NCBI GenBank assembly: GCA_016931225.1
Contig: JAFGFE010000002.1
Coordinates: 1-64,000 of the forward strand
Source: Candidatus Zymogenaceae bacterium
GTDB taxonomy: Bacteria > Desulfobacterota > Zymogenia > Zymogenales > Zymogenaceae
Direction: 5' to 3'
DNA: 64,000 nt
The notes beneath the pieces are model-generated. The model had not been told where the DNA came from, searched no databases, and saw nothing but the letters and a program-made list of their open reading frames with translations. The translations under genes and the position numbers were made by a program. This document shows, in pieces, positions 42,935-51,277 of the stretch (position 1 is its first letter; each line of letters starts with the position of its first letter).

Positions 42935-44566
42935 TCAGACGAAATTCACATCGGCCACAGACAGGGGCGTCAGGAAGTGATAGGTGATCGATGCGTCTTT
43001 CCCCATGATCTCCCTCGCCTTTTCGATGGCCGTATCCAGGTTCGCCGCCGTCTCAAGGCCCATCCTTTTCGCCGTCTCGGCATCGTCCACGTCCGCGGCG
43101 ATGACCGTTCCGGTGTGCTCCATCCCCTTGGCCGCCCAGTACCAGGCCAGCAGAGCGTGAACGCCGTGATAGGCGTGTTGGAACCGGTACCTGTCCTTGT
43201 AGCCCTGGTTCGAGGCGAAGGACTCCTCCAGGTTATTGATGATATCATTCGGATCGCTAAGATCAGGGAGGTGCTTGTAGTAAAAATCCTCGTATGAGGG
43301 GTGATGTACCGGGTGAAACTGTTCGGCAAAGGGATTGGCCATGATGACCACCCCACCCTGCTTGACGAGGGGGCGTATCCGGTGAAAATTGAAATAGTAT
43401 CCCATCCCCATGGTCAGCACCAGAATCGGGTTGATGGTGGAGAGGGCGGAATAAGGACAGAAATTCGGAACGCCATAGATGACGATGTCCGATTGGCCCT
43501 GTACCGGGATGGTGTTCTGTCGTGAGATAAGCTCCAGGGTTTTTACGTGGACCCGGTCCACATCTCCTGCATGAACGCCGATAAGCCGGTAATTCGCTCG
43601 AATCGACTCTCTGACCCTTCGCCGGGCGAATGCCGGAAGGTGCGAGGCGACGGGAAGGGCCATGCGCGCGGTGACCTTTGGTTTCCTGTTCTTATCCAGG
43701 CCCGCAGGGGCCATGTGGCGGGCCAGCAGCGGGGGCCAGAGGTCGTTGTTCAAGACCGATTCCACGGTAAAAAGGTTCACGTGTTTTTGGATCACCTCCC
43801 CCATGCGGGCGATGGATTCGTGCATGCCGGACTGTGTCGGTTCCAGACGTGAGCCGATGTTCAGCACGTCGGGGCGGTGATGGTGCCTGATGCTCTGATA
43901 GGTCCCCAGCCCCACCGCCAGGGTTTTCCATCCGCCGTTCATGGAGAGAAAGTTCACGTTGACGTAGATGCAGAGATCCGTATCCACGGCCGCGCGGTTT
44001 ATCTCCACCACCTCGTTTTTCGAGGTTCTCCCCAGGGAGACGATCTGGGCCGGATCCTCGGCGTCGTGACAGACAATCCGGTCCGAAAACTCCTTGACGA
44101 TCTTCTTTCCCAGGATATATTTCAGCTCTTTCAGCGTCCACTTCCTGTGCAGTCCTCCCGCACATACCAGGCGGATATGCTCACGCTTCACGCCTGCTGC
44201 ATAGAGCTTTTCCACCACCGATTCGATTATCAGCCGTCTCGGGTCATCCCGCACCAGGGGGACCGGCGTACAGGGATCATCGAAGGCGATCGTCACATGT
44301 GTTGTGGAATCAACCTGGCTGATCAGCGGAGGAGCTCCCAGTGGATTGTCCAGTGCGGAGATGACCGCCGCCCGGCTGTCCGATACGGGACGAAGGGGCG
44401 GATTCGGATATAGTATGCGCGTTTGTTCGGGAAAATCATAGAGATAGACGGTATCTCCACTGAATACGAATTCCCTCTTGAATATCGGCATGTATCTGAC
44501 TTTCGACAATGATTCGACCAGGGTCAGTATAGGGAATCGATTGAGCGAAATCAAGTGAATTTTCAT
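42935..44566 (-). CDS. Lactate racemase-like (LarA/DUF2088 family) protein
   Basis: 543 residues, longer than the roughly 425 of LarA. The N-terminal DUF2088-type domain shows VTIAFDDPCTPVP, LVCAGGLHRKWTLKELKYILG and VSLGRTSKNEVVEINRAAVDTDLCIYV. The expected lysine lies in SMNGGWKTLAVGLGTYQSIRHHH. The nickel-pincer enzymes need LarB, LarC and LarE; none is in this window, so the cofactor state is unknown and the substrate may be another 2-hydroxyacid. The start MKIHLISLNRFPILTL is uncertain; MPIFKREF at residue 26 is an alternative. Confidence 0.8.
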   Translation of the reverse strand: MKIHLISLNRFPILTLVESLSKVRYMPIFKREFVFSGDTVYLYDFPEQTRILYPNPPLRPVSDSRAAVISALDNPLGAPPLISQVDSTTHVTIAFDDPCTPVPLVRDDPRRLIIESVVEKLYAAGVKREHIRLVCAGGLHRKWTLKELKYILGKKIVKEFSDRIVCHDAEDPAQIVSLGRTSKNEVVEINRAAVDTDLCIYVNVNFLSMNGGWKTLAVGLGTYQSIRHHHRPDVLNIGSRLEPTQSGMHESIARMGEVIQKHVNLFTVESVLNNDLWPPLLARHMAPAGLDKNRKPKVTARMALPVASHLPAFARRRVRESIRANYRLIGVHAGDVDRVHVKTLELISRQNTIPVQGQSDIVIYGVPNFCPYSALSTINPILVLTMGMGYYFNFHRIRPLVKQGGVVIMANPFAEQFHPVHHPSYEDFYYKHLPDLSDPNDIINNLEESFASNQGYKDRYRFQHAYHGVHALLAWYWAAKGMEHTGTVIAADVDDAETAKRMGLETAANLDTAIEKAREIMGKDASITYHFLTPLSVADVNFV

Positions 44567-44642
44567 GCGTCATATAGCCACATGACGTGAGGAACGGATG
44601 AACAAATTTGTCCGGCGCCGTCGGCGATACCGAGCAACCTGA

Positions 44643-44671
44643 TTGACACGGAGGCGGTGGTTTGATACACT
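44643..44671 (+). promoter_or_regulatory. Promoter for the acidic protein operon
   Basis: A perfect TTGACA (44643-44648) and TACACT (44666-44671, four of six) are separated by 17 bases. A frame open from 44662 overlaps this -10 box, supporting the downstream start at 44746. Confidence 0.65.
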
Positions 44672-44745
44672 TCTTTATTAAGAGTGATTTTTGTGTGTAT
44701 GTAACGATTCATCGCACGGTTGCCGGGCGCCGCCGGGCGAGCGGA

Positions 44746-45690
44746 ATGGGATTTTCTGATATGTTTGTTCTTACCGACACAATTGAACGTATTGACGCCG
44801 CCGTTGATGAAATCCTTACCATAAAGATTTCCGTTAATCAGCCCTTCGTGGCAGTTGCGGGTCCCACCGGAAAGACACAGGCGTCCATTGTCACCCTGTC
44901 TCGGAAAAACCGGGTATTCGTCTATATGTGCTTTTATAATATGTCGGAAAATGTGCGTCTCTTTTTCCATAACGAAAAGGGACCGGTTAAGCCCTCCCGG
45001 AAGGAAAGCCTTGAAAAGGAGGCCGTTCAGTTCCTTGAAAATATGGGATTTATCATTATCGACAGCAATTTCAGGAACCTCTCCGACACGGAAAAGCAGG
45101 ATGTTCTGGATAACAGCTTCCCGTTTGTCGAAGACCTGTCCGTCTCCGTTCCCGAATCGACCGATTCGCCCGATGAAGAAGATGAATATGAAGAGGTGAT
45201 CGAAGAGGTCTATGAGGAGGTGTATATGGGAGAAGGAGAGGAGGACGAAGTGGGGGAAGACGGGGATGGCGGCCTGGACGAACGGGATGATCGTGCGGAA
45301 CATGATGACGTGAATGAGCGCTATGAGTCCCTGGATGATATCGTGGAGGAACAGCGGCAGGAACAGGAGCAATATGAATCGCTGGATGATGTGGTCCGGG
45401 AAGCCCAGGGGGAATCCGAGCCCCAAAAGACAGAGGATGAGGCCGTGGAGGAGGCGGAAAAGACATCCCTTGATCTGACCGATGAAATCGGAGAGGTCGT
45501 TGCATCCATCAATAACGAAAAGGATACAGAGACGGAGGAAATCTCATTCGGATCCGCTCAACCGGATGAGACCGCATCCCGGGAAGAGGAAAAGACGACG
45601 GCGGATGTCGGAACGGACGGCGTCGGTGAGCCGCGCTTCTCCGTGGATGATCGATTGAAACCGTTTGTCAATCTGCTCACGTCACTCTAA
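44746..45690 (+). CDS. Acidic protein of unknown function
   Basis: 314 residues in two parts. The first 130 or so look folded: FVLTDTIERIDAAVDEILTIK, VAVAGPTGKTQASIVTL, then SLEKEAVQFLENMGFIIID. The remainder is an extremely acidic, low-complexity tail rich in Glu and Asp (EEDEYEEVIEEVYEEVYMGE) containing two similar YESLDD(I/V)V segments. There is no signal peptide, so it is probably cytoplasmic. I start at ATG 44746 (MGFSDMFVLTD) because the upstream open frame runs into the promoter. It is followed 18 bases later by a TPR lipoprotein. I do not recognise a family. Confidence 0.72.
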   Translation: MGFSDMFVLTDTIERIDAAVDEILTIKISVNQPFVAVAGPTGKTQASIVTLSRKNRVFVYMCFYNMSENVRLFFHNEKGPVKPSRKESLEKEAVQFLENMGFIIIDSNFRNLSDTEKQDVLDNSFPFVEDLSVSVPESTDSPDEEDEYEEVIEEVYEEVYMGEGEEDEVGEDGDGGLDERDDRAEHDDVNERYESLDDIVEEQRQEQEQYESLDDVVREAQGESEPQKTEDEAVEEAEKTSLDLTDEIGEVVASINNEKDTETEEISFGSAQPDETASREEEKTTADVGTDGVGEPRFSVDDRLKPFVNLLTSL

Positions 45691-45708
45691 TCAATGGATT
45701 GAGGATAC

Positions 45709-46479
45709 ATGAAAAAGACACGTATTTTTTTATTGATAGTCGTTTTGGTATGTTTCGGCGCGTGCATGGTGGATGTCCCCGATCCCGATGAGGCGCAGAA
45801 GCTTGATGACGCCAAATATCTACTGCACTACAGTATGGGCCAGTCTCGTATGTCCTCCCAGGAATATACCTATGCGATGGAGGATTTTTTGGAGGCGGAA
45901 AAGTATAAAAAAACGCCCGAATTATATTACGCGATGGGCGAGACCTGTTACATGCTGGAACGGTTTGAGATGGCCCTGGACTATTTTAACAAGTCGCTGT
46001 ATTTGGACAAGGATTTTTCCAGTTCGTACATCGGGCGTGGCATCGTATTCATGACCCTGGAAAAGTATGACGAGGCCATTATCGAAATGGAAAAGGCCCT
46101 GGATAACATCATCTTTCACGAGCCGGAGATCGCGTATTATTATATCGGGAACGCATATCTTTCCAAGGGGGATTATGATCAGGCGATAAAGAACTTCAAG
46201 TCCGCAATCAAAGTATCGCCGAAGTTCGCCATGGCCTACTTTCGTCTGTCCAACATATATATCGATCTCGATCTCTATGAAGAGGCCTCCAGTATTATGC
46301 AGCTGTTTTTGAGCTATTATCCGAAATCGCCCGAGGGCCACCTGATGATGGGGCGCATTTATAGCAAAATGGGCCAGACGAAGATGGCCGAGATGGAGTT
46401 TCTCGAAGTGATAAAGCTTGCCCCGGGCACGGATATGGCGGATGAGGCACAAAGAAATCTGACAGGAGTTCTGGACTGA
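45709..46479 (+). CDS. TPR-repeat lipoprotein (PilF/PilW-like)
   Basis: 256 residues. A signal peptide ends with FGAC, so Cys19 is a likely lipid attachment site. About six TPR units follow from residue 35 onward (ELYYAMGETCYMLERFEMALDYF, AYYYIGNAYLSKGDYDQAIKNF, AYFRLSNIYIDLDLYEEA). This is the architecture of PilF/PilW pilotins, which promote PilQ secretin assembly. The pilus operon is about 2.5 kb away, so that role is plausible but not shown. Confidence 0.82.
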   Translation: MKKTRIFLLIVVLVCFGACMVDVPDPDEAQKLDDAKYLLHYSMGQSRMSSQEYTYAMEDFLEAEKYKKTPELYYAMGETCYMLERFEMALDYFNKSLYLDKDFSSSYIGRGIVFMTLEKYDEAIIEMEKALDNIIFHEPEIAYYYIGNAYLSKGDYDQAIKNFKSAIKVSPKFAMAYFRLSNIYIDLDLYEEASSIMQLFLSYYPKSPEGHLMMGRIYSKMGQTKMAEMEFLEVIKLAPGTDMADEAQRNLTGVLD

Positions 46480-48530
46480 AGGCCACACGCTCTTTTATAA
46501 AAGAAACGGTTTTCCTGTTTATAGCCGCGGGGTATTGTGTCCTTATCGCCCTCGGCTTTTTTCTTTCAGATACGACGATATCGACACTGCAGGTCTTCTT
46601 GAGCCTGTGTGTCATTCCCGTTTTTGTCGTCGTCGCCGTCCGTCTTGCGTTCGATGAAAGAACGATACGAACGGAGGTTGAATTCGCGGTACTGCTTGCG
46701 GTATTGACGGTGGTACTGATCCAGATAACCGGCAATATCCGGTCGCCGCTGTTTCCCCTGATTTATTTCACCGTATCGGTTCTGGCCGTCACCACACGGG
46801 CGACGGTTTCCACGGTCGGTGTCGTCATCCTGCTTTGTGGGTTGGTGATCCCGGAATACGGGATTATCGTCAGGCCGCCGTGGATGACCATCATGCTGGG
46901 ACGATACGGTGCCGCCATCTTCTGTTTCGTGTTCTTTCTGTTTTACCATCATGTTGAGGAAAGAAGGAAACGGGAGACGTTCGGTCGTATCAAGAGATTC
47001 GAGGACGATCTCACATCGATTAAGGATAAGGCGGTGAAAGAGCCCGTGGGATTGTCGGAGGAAGAGATCGACCGTCAGGCGGTCAAAACATTAGCGTCGA
47101 TTGATGACCTATTGTATGAGCTTTTGCAGATGTCCCGAAGCACCCTGGGGCTCAATACCATTGCGTACCTCGTGTACGCATCGGACGGGAAAAGTTTGCG
47201 GATACGGGAGGCGTCGACGGATGATGATAATTTCGATTTTGAGAGCCGTGTCGACCTGGAAATATTCAGGGAGGCGATGCGTCGCGGGACGCCCATGACA
47301 TTTCGACGGGGTCTGAGCGGATACGGCATCGAGCCCGGATATTACCGTAAGGGCCCTTCGGGTATCAACTCGCTGGCGGTTGTGCCGATTCGCGGCGAAG
47401 GCGATACATCCGGGGCGCTGGTTGCGGACAGGCGCGGTGATATATTTTTGACGGAGCGGGATATTCCCTTTCTGGAGTTGACCGCCCTTGCCCTGAAGAA
47501 CCTGGAAGAGCAGAGAATCGATATGTCCCGGCTGTCCGTTTCCATCAAGGAGCTGGAGCATCTCTTCAGCGTCAGCCAGGAACTTTCCCGGGTGAAACGA
47601 ATAGAGCAGGTGTTTGATGTGGTGGGCGCGGCCGTGGAGGATTTGGTGGCGACCAGGCTCATGGCGTTTACGCTCCTGTACGGCGAGGAGAGCTTTATCG
47701 CCGATGCACGGGGGGACGGCGCCCAGAAGCTTAGAAAAAAACGCTTTGAAAACATGCACTCCCTTGTGGGCTGGGTCATTGAAAACAAGCAATACCTCGT
47801 GTTTCCTGATCGGCAGCGGCAACGGGATGTGTTCGGGAAAGGCATATCCCTCACGAACGAGGGGGCGCTGACGATTTTTCCGCTGGTCACCGAAGGTGAA
47901 ATTCTTGGAACATATATACATATTTCAAAGTCTTATATACCACCGTCTCGTTTTCATCTTCGGCTCATCGAGGTAATGGTGAATATGGCCGCCGTTACCC
48001 TGATGAATGTGAGGCTTATCAATCGCCTGAACAGAATGGCCGTGACCGACCCGATGACCGGATTGTTCAACCGAAGGCGGTTTAATCGGGCGCTGCAGGA
48101 TGAAATCGACAGGGCGCAGCGGTTTGCGGAGCCAATGACCCTGTTGATGCTTGATATCGATAAATTTAAAAGCATAAACGATACGTATGGGCATGCCGCG
48201 GGAGACGAGGTGATAAAGGGCCTGGCGAAGGTGTTGCGGGGGGTGACCAGGAGTGTTGACGTGGTGAGCAGGATTGGAGGGGAGGAATTCTCCGTGATTC
48301 TGCCGAAAACCGCGATGCGGGAAGGGGTCCAGGTTGCGGAAAAGATACGAAAGGAGACGGAAAAATATCGATTTGATCTCGGAAAGACCAAAAGGACCGT
48401 CACGATCAGCCTGGGAATTTCGGTTTTTCCCCAGGACGGAACCGAGGCGGAGGCTCTCATACGATGCGCCGATGACAACCTCTACCGGGCGAAGGAGGGG
48501 GGCAGAAATCAGTGCGTAGCATCAAGATAG
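46476..48530 (+). CDS. Membrane diguanylate cyclase with GAF-like sensor region, CTG start
   Basis: Makes cyclic di-GMP. About five N-terminal membrane helices (VFLFIAAGYCVLIALGFF, LLAVLTVVLIQITGN and others, up to about residue 160) precede two GAF-like sensory segments (about 215-500). A GGDEF domain with SRIGGEEFSVILP follows; the signature GGEEF is intact, and RSVD five residues before it is a product-inhibition I-site. The first visible ATG/GTG/TTG is TTG 46599, which would cut the first membrane helix. I place the start at CTG 46476, overlapping the TPR stop (CTGA) and seven bases after AGGAG. 684 residues. Confidence 0.85.
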   Translation: MKATRSFIKETVFLFIAAGYCVLIALGFFLSDTTISTLQVFLSLCVIPVFVVVAVRLAFDERTIRTEVEFAVLLAVLTVVLIQITGNIRSPLFPLIYFTVSVLAVTTRATVSTVGVVILLCGLVIPEYGIIVRPPWMTIMLGRYGAAIFCFVFFLFYHHVEERRKRETFGRIKRFEDDLTSIKDKAVKEPVGLSEEEIDRQAVKTLASIDDLLYELLQMSRSTLGLNTIAYLVYASDGKSLRIREASTDDDNFDFESRVDLEIFREAMRRGTPMTFRRGLSGYGIEPGYYRKGPSGINSLAVVPIRGEGDTSGALVADRRGDIFLTERDIPFLELTALALKNLEEQRIDMSRLSVSIKELEHLFSVSQELSRVKRIEQVFDVVGAAVEDLVATRLMAFTLLYGEESFIADARGDGAQKLRKKRFENMHSLVGWVIENKQYLVFPDRQRQRDVFGKGISLTNEGALTIFPLVTEGEILGTYIHISKSYIPPSRFHLRLIEVMVNMAAVTLMNVRLINRLNRMAVTDPMTGLFNRRRFNRALQDEIDRAQRFAEPMTLLMLDIDKFKSINDTYGHAAGDEVIKGLAKVLRGVTRSVDVVSRIGGEEFSVILPKTAMREGVQVAEKIRKETEKYRFDLGKTKRTVTISLGISVFPQDGTEAEALIRCADDNLYRAKEGGRNQCVASR

Positions 48531-48645
48531 GACGTACAAAACATTTTAGTAACACAATATATAGGATAGTTATGACTCATTAGTACAATATGGGATATAA
48601 AATAAGTACAATTAAATATTAATTATATATAAATTAAAAAAAAGC

Positions 48646-48675
48646 TTGACACAATGTATTTTTTTTTAATACAAT
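48646..48675 (+). promoter_or_regulatory. Strong promoter upstream of the XRE regulator and pilus operon
   Basis: A perfect TTGACA (48646-48651) is followed after 18 bases by TACAAT (48670-48675). It sits in about 190 bases of very AT-rich DNA, including a T-run in the spacer, unlike the GC-rich surroundings. It lies about 50 bases before the regulator gene at 48725 and probably drives pilM to pilQ too. Confidence 0.8.
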
Positions 48676-48724
48676 ATGAATCACAAAGTGGATACATTTT
48701 TATGTAATTATTGGTTTCCGTGGC

Positions 48725-48946
48725 ATGATAGGTGAAAATTTGAAACGCAATAATGTCAAGAAGTATCGTGAAAAGATGCTGATGAGCAAGGCGGAGCTGG
48801 CACGGAAAGCCGGTGTTTCACCGCTTACCATCGATCGCATCGAAAAGGGTAAGGACTGCCGGATGGACACCAAACGCAAGATACTTTTTGCCCTGGGCCT
48901 TGATCTTGCGGAAAAGGACAAAGTGTTTGCCAGCTACCCCGAATAA
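48725..48946 (+). CDS. XRE-family helix-turn-helix regulator
   Basis: 73 residues, essentially a single HTH domain. MSKAELARKAGVSPLTIDRIEKG (about residues 19-41) is the classic XRE helix-turn-helix. It begins MIGENLKRNNVKKYREKM. Small regulators of this type are a regular companion of pilM in Deltaproteobacteria as I know them. It lies 28 bases before pilM and may control its own promoter and the pilus operon. Confidence 0.85.
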   Translation: MIGENLKRNNVKKYREKMLMSKAELARKAGVSPLTIDRIEKGKDCRMDTKRKILFALGLDLAEKDKVFASYPE

Positions 48947-48973
48947 TGTTTCATCCCGAAACTGGGGAACAAT

Positions 48974-50035
48974 ATGTTAGGAAAGAAAAAAGACGTTATC
49001 GCCATTGATATTGGTTCCAGCTCCATAAAACTGGTGGAGATCAGCGAATCGAAGCGGGGATACACGCTGACGAATTTCGGCATGGCGGAACTGCATCCGG
49101 AAACCATTGTCGATGGAGCGATAATGGATACCGCCGCCGTGGTGGACGCTATCCAGAGCCTCATCGGCGGTTTGAAAATCAAGGTGAAGGATGTGGTGAC
49201 GTCTGTTTCAGGCAACGCGGTTCGAATTCAAAAGATAACGCTCCCCACCATGAGCCAGAGTGAGCTGGAAGAATCCATTCAGTGGGAGGCGGAACAGTAT
49301 ATCCCCTTCGATATCAGTGATGTCAATATCGACTTCCAGATACTCGATACCCTCGATGATGGAAGCGGTCAGATGGAGGTGATCCTGGCTGCGGCGAAGA
49401 AGGACGTCATCAACGAGTACGTCGCGGTGATTACCGAGGCGGGTCTCAATGTCGTGGTCATGGATGTGGATTGCTTCGCCCTGGAAAATATGTATGACGT
49501 GAACTACCAGTTCGAAACAGGCGATATCATCGCCCTGGTGAATGTCGGAGCCAGCCTGACCAATATAAATATTATGAAGAACGGGATATCCTCTTTCACC
49601 CGGGATATTTCCTCCGGCGGAAATCAGTACACCGAGGAGTTGCAGAAGCGCTTCTCCATCAGTTATGACGAAGCGGAGGCCCTGAAGGTAGGGAAGGGGG
49701 GAGGACGGGATATCTCCACCGAAGAAATCATGAAGGTCATCGACCAGGTGTCGGGGGATATCGTTGCATCCGAGATTCAAAAGACGTTTGACTATTTCCT
49801 CTCCCAGGGTACCGCGGATATGATAAACAAGATCTACCTGGGCGGCGGCACATCCAAAACCAACAACCTGACCCGGATGATTCAGGATAAGTCGGGTATC
49901 GCCGTAGAGAAGATCAATCCCTTTGCGAATATTGAGTACAACGAGCGCCACTTCGACGCCGCATATATTCAGGATATCGCTCCGTATGGTGCCGTGGGAG
50001 TCGGTCTGGCCCTTCGGAAGGTGGGTGACAGATGA
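48974..50035 (+). CDS. pilM: Type IV pilus assembly protein PilM
   Basis: Cytoplasmic actin-like ATPase that binds the N-terminus of PilN and aligns the pilus motor. The first phosphate loop AIDIGSSSIKLVEIS (about residues 9-23) and IALVNVGASLTNINIMKNG are FtsA/PilM features. VYLGGGTSKTNN-like residues appear as IYLGGGTSKTNNL. The 353 residues match the family. The pilN start overlaps its stop. Confidence 0.95.
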   Translation: MLGKKKDVIAIDIGSSSIKLVEISESKRGYTLTNFGMAELHPETIVDGAIMDTAAVVDAIQSLIGGLKIKVKDVVTSVSGNAVRIQKITLPTMSQSELEESIQWEAEQYIPFDISDVNIDFQILDTLDDGSGQMEVILAAAKKDVINEYVAVITEAGLNVVVMDVDCFALENMYDVNYQFETGDIIALVNVGASLTNINIMKNGISSFTRDISSGGNQYTEELQKRFSISYDEAEALKVGKGGGRDISTEEIMKVIDQVSGDIVASEIQKTFDYFLSQGTADMINKIYLGGGTSKTNNLTRMIQDKSGIAVEKINPFANIEYNERHFDAAYIQDIAPYGAVGVGLALRKVGDR

Positions 50036-50601
50036 TAAAACTAAACCTTCTCGCCACTCGTGAGTTAAAGAAAAAGGAAACCATGCAGCAGCAGTTTCTG
50101 CTTGGCGCGTTTTTTCTGATACTCACCATTGCCGCCATTGGCTATTTTCACATGAATATCAACAAGCAGATAGACGAAGCCATAGAGGAAAAGATGCGGG
50201 TGGATAAAGAAGTGGCCGATCTGAAGAAGGAAATCGGAGACCTTGAAAAATTCAAATCAATGGTAGACGATCTTCAGAAGAAGAAGGATACGATAAACAA
50301 CCTGGAAATAGAGAGAAACGGCCCGGTACGGGTATTCGCCGCCATGACGGAGGCCATCCCTCCGGAAGTATGGATCATTGATTTCACCCAGAACGGAATG
50401 AGCCTGACGATTAACGGGTATGCCGTTGATAATGAAACCCTGGCGACTTTTATGAGAAGTCTCACTAAAAGCAACTATTTTAACAATATTAAGCTTGCGA
50501 AAAGCGAGAAGAGCGAATACGAGGGACATACCGTCAATCGATTTTCGTTGACGATGGCGATTGTATACTATTCACCTGAGACGCCGGAAGCGACGGAATA
50601 G
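50032..50601 (+). CDS. pilN: Type IV pilus assembly protein PilN
   Basis: Inner-membrane protein of the alignment complex. MIKLNLLATRELKKK is the typical N-terminus that docks to PilM. A single membrane helix (FLLGAFFLILTIAAIGYF, about residues 24-41) is followed by a coiled-coil stretch (about 45-90) and a ferredoxin-like periplasmic domain (GPVRVFAAMTEAIPPEVWIIDF). 189 residues. It overlaps pilM by four bases. Confidence 0.93.
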   Translation: MIKLNLLATRELKKKETMQQQFLLGAFFLILTIAAIGYFHMNINKQIDEAIEEKMRVDKEVADLKKEIGDLEKFKSMVDDLQKKKDTINNLEIERNGPVRVFAAMTEAIPPEVWIIDFTQNGMSLTINGYAVDNETLATFMRSLTKSNYFNNIKLAKSEKSEYEGHTVNRFSLTMAIVYYSPETPEATE

Positions 50602-50675
50602 ATGAAAAAGGCGGACTTTTTACACATCTATTTGAATACTATACCGGACGGCGGGATATTATTTGAGGCGTAAAG

Positions 50676-51236
50676 ATGGCTTTAACACTTGATTCGGTAA
50701 AAAACATCCCAAATCAATACAAGTTTCTCATTCTCTTGGGCGTTATGGTGGGTATCGGTGCCGGATATTATTTCGGCATATACACTGGGAAGAAGGAGGA
50801 ATTGAGAAAAAACCTTGAGGCGTTGAACAAATCCAAGACGGAACTCCAGAAACTTCAGGACACGAAGAAGAACATGGATGCGTACAAGGCCAAGGTCGCG
50901 GAGCTGGAAGCGGAGTTGAATCTTCTTTTGGTTGCCATTCCCACCAGCTCAGAGATTCCCGAAATTCTCTCACAGATAGACAGCAAAGGTAATGAGGCCG
51001 GTCTTGAGTTTCTCCTCTTTCAACCCGTCGGCGAAACCCAGGTGGGTGATTATTACGAGGTTCCCGTATCCATTCGCGTCAAGGGGACATATCATGGCTT
51101 TGCGACGTTTCTGGACAAGCTGCGCCAGCTTGATCGAATTATTAATGTGAGAAATGTCAAGATGACCCGTGGTACTGTTGTCGATAATGAAATAATTCTT
51201 GATATAACGTGTCGTGTGGTTACGTTTAGATTTTAA
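50676..51236 (+). CDS. pilO: Type IV pilus assembly protein PilO
   Basis: Partner of PilN in the periplasmic alignment ring. One membrane helix (FLILLGVMVGIGAGYYFGI, about residues 17-35) is followed by a coiled coil (ELRKNLEALNKSKTELQKLQ) and a ferredoxin-like domain with VPVSIRVKGTYHGFATFLDKL. 186 residues. A 74-base gap to pilN shows no terminator. Confidence 0.93.
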   Translation: MALTLDSVKNIPNQYKFLILLGVMVGIGAGYYFGIYTGKKEELRKNLEALNKSKTELQKLQDTKKNMDAYKAKVAELEAELNLLLVAIPTSSEIPEILSQIDSKGNEAGLEFLLFQPVGETQVGDYYEVPVSIRVKGTYHGFATFLDKLRQLDRIINVRNVKMTRGTVVDNEIILDITCRVVTFRF

Positions 51237-51277
51237 GAGGATAAGCGGGTGAAGATAGGGAGATTGGAGTCATACAT

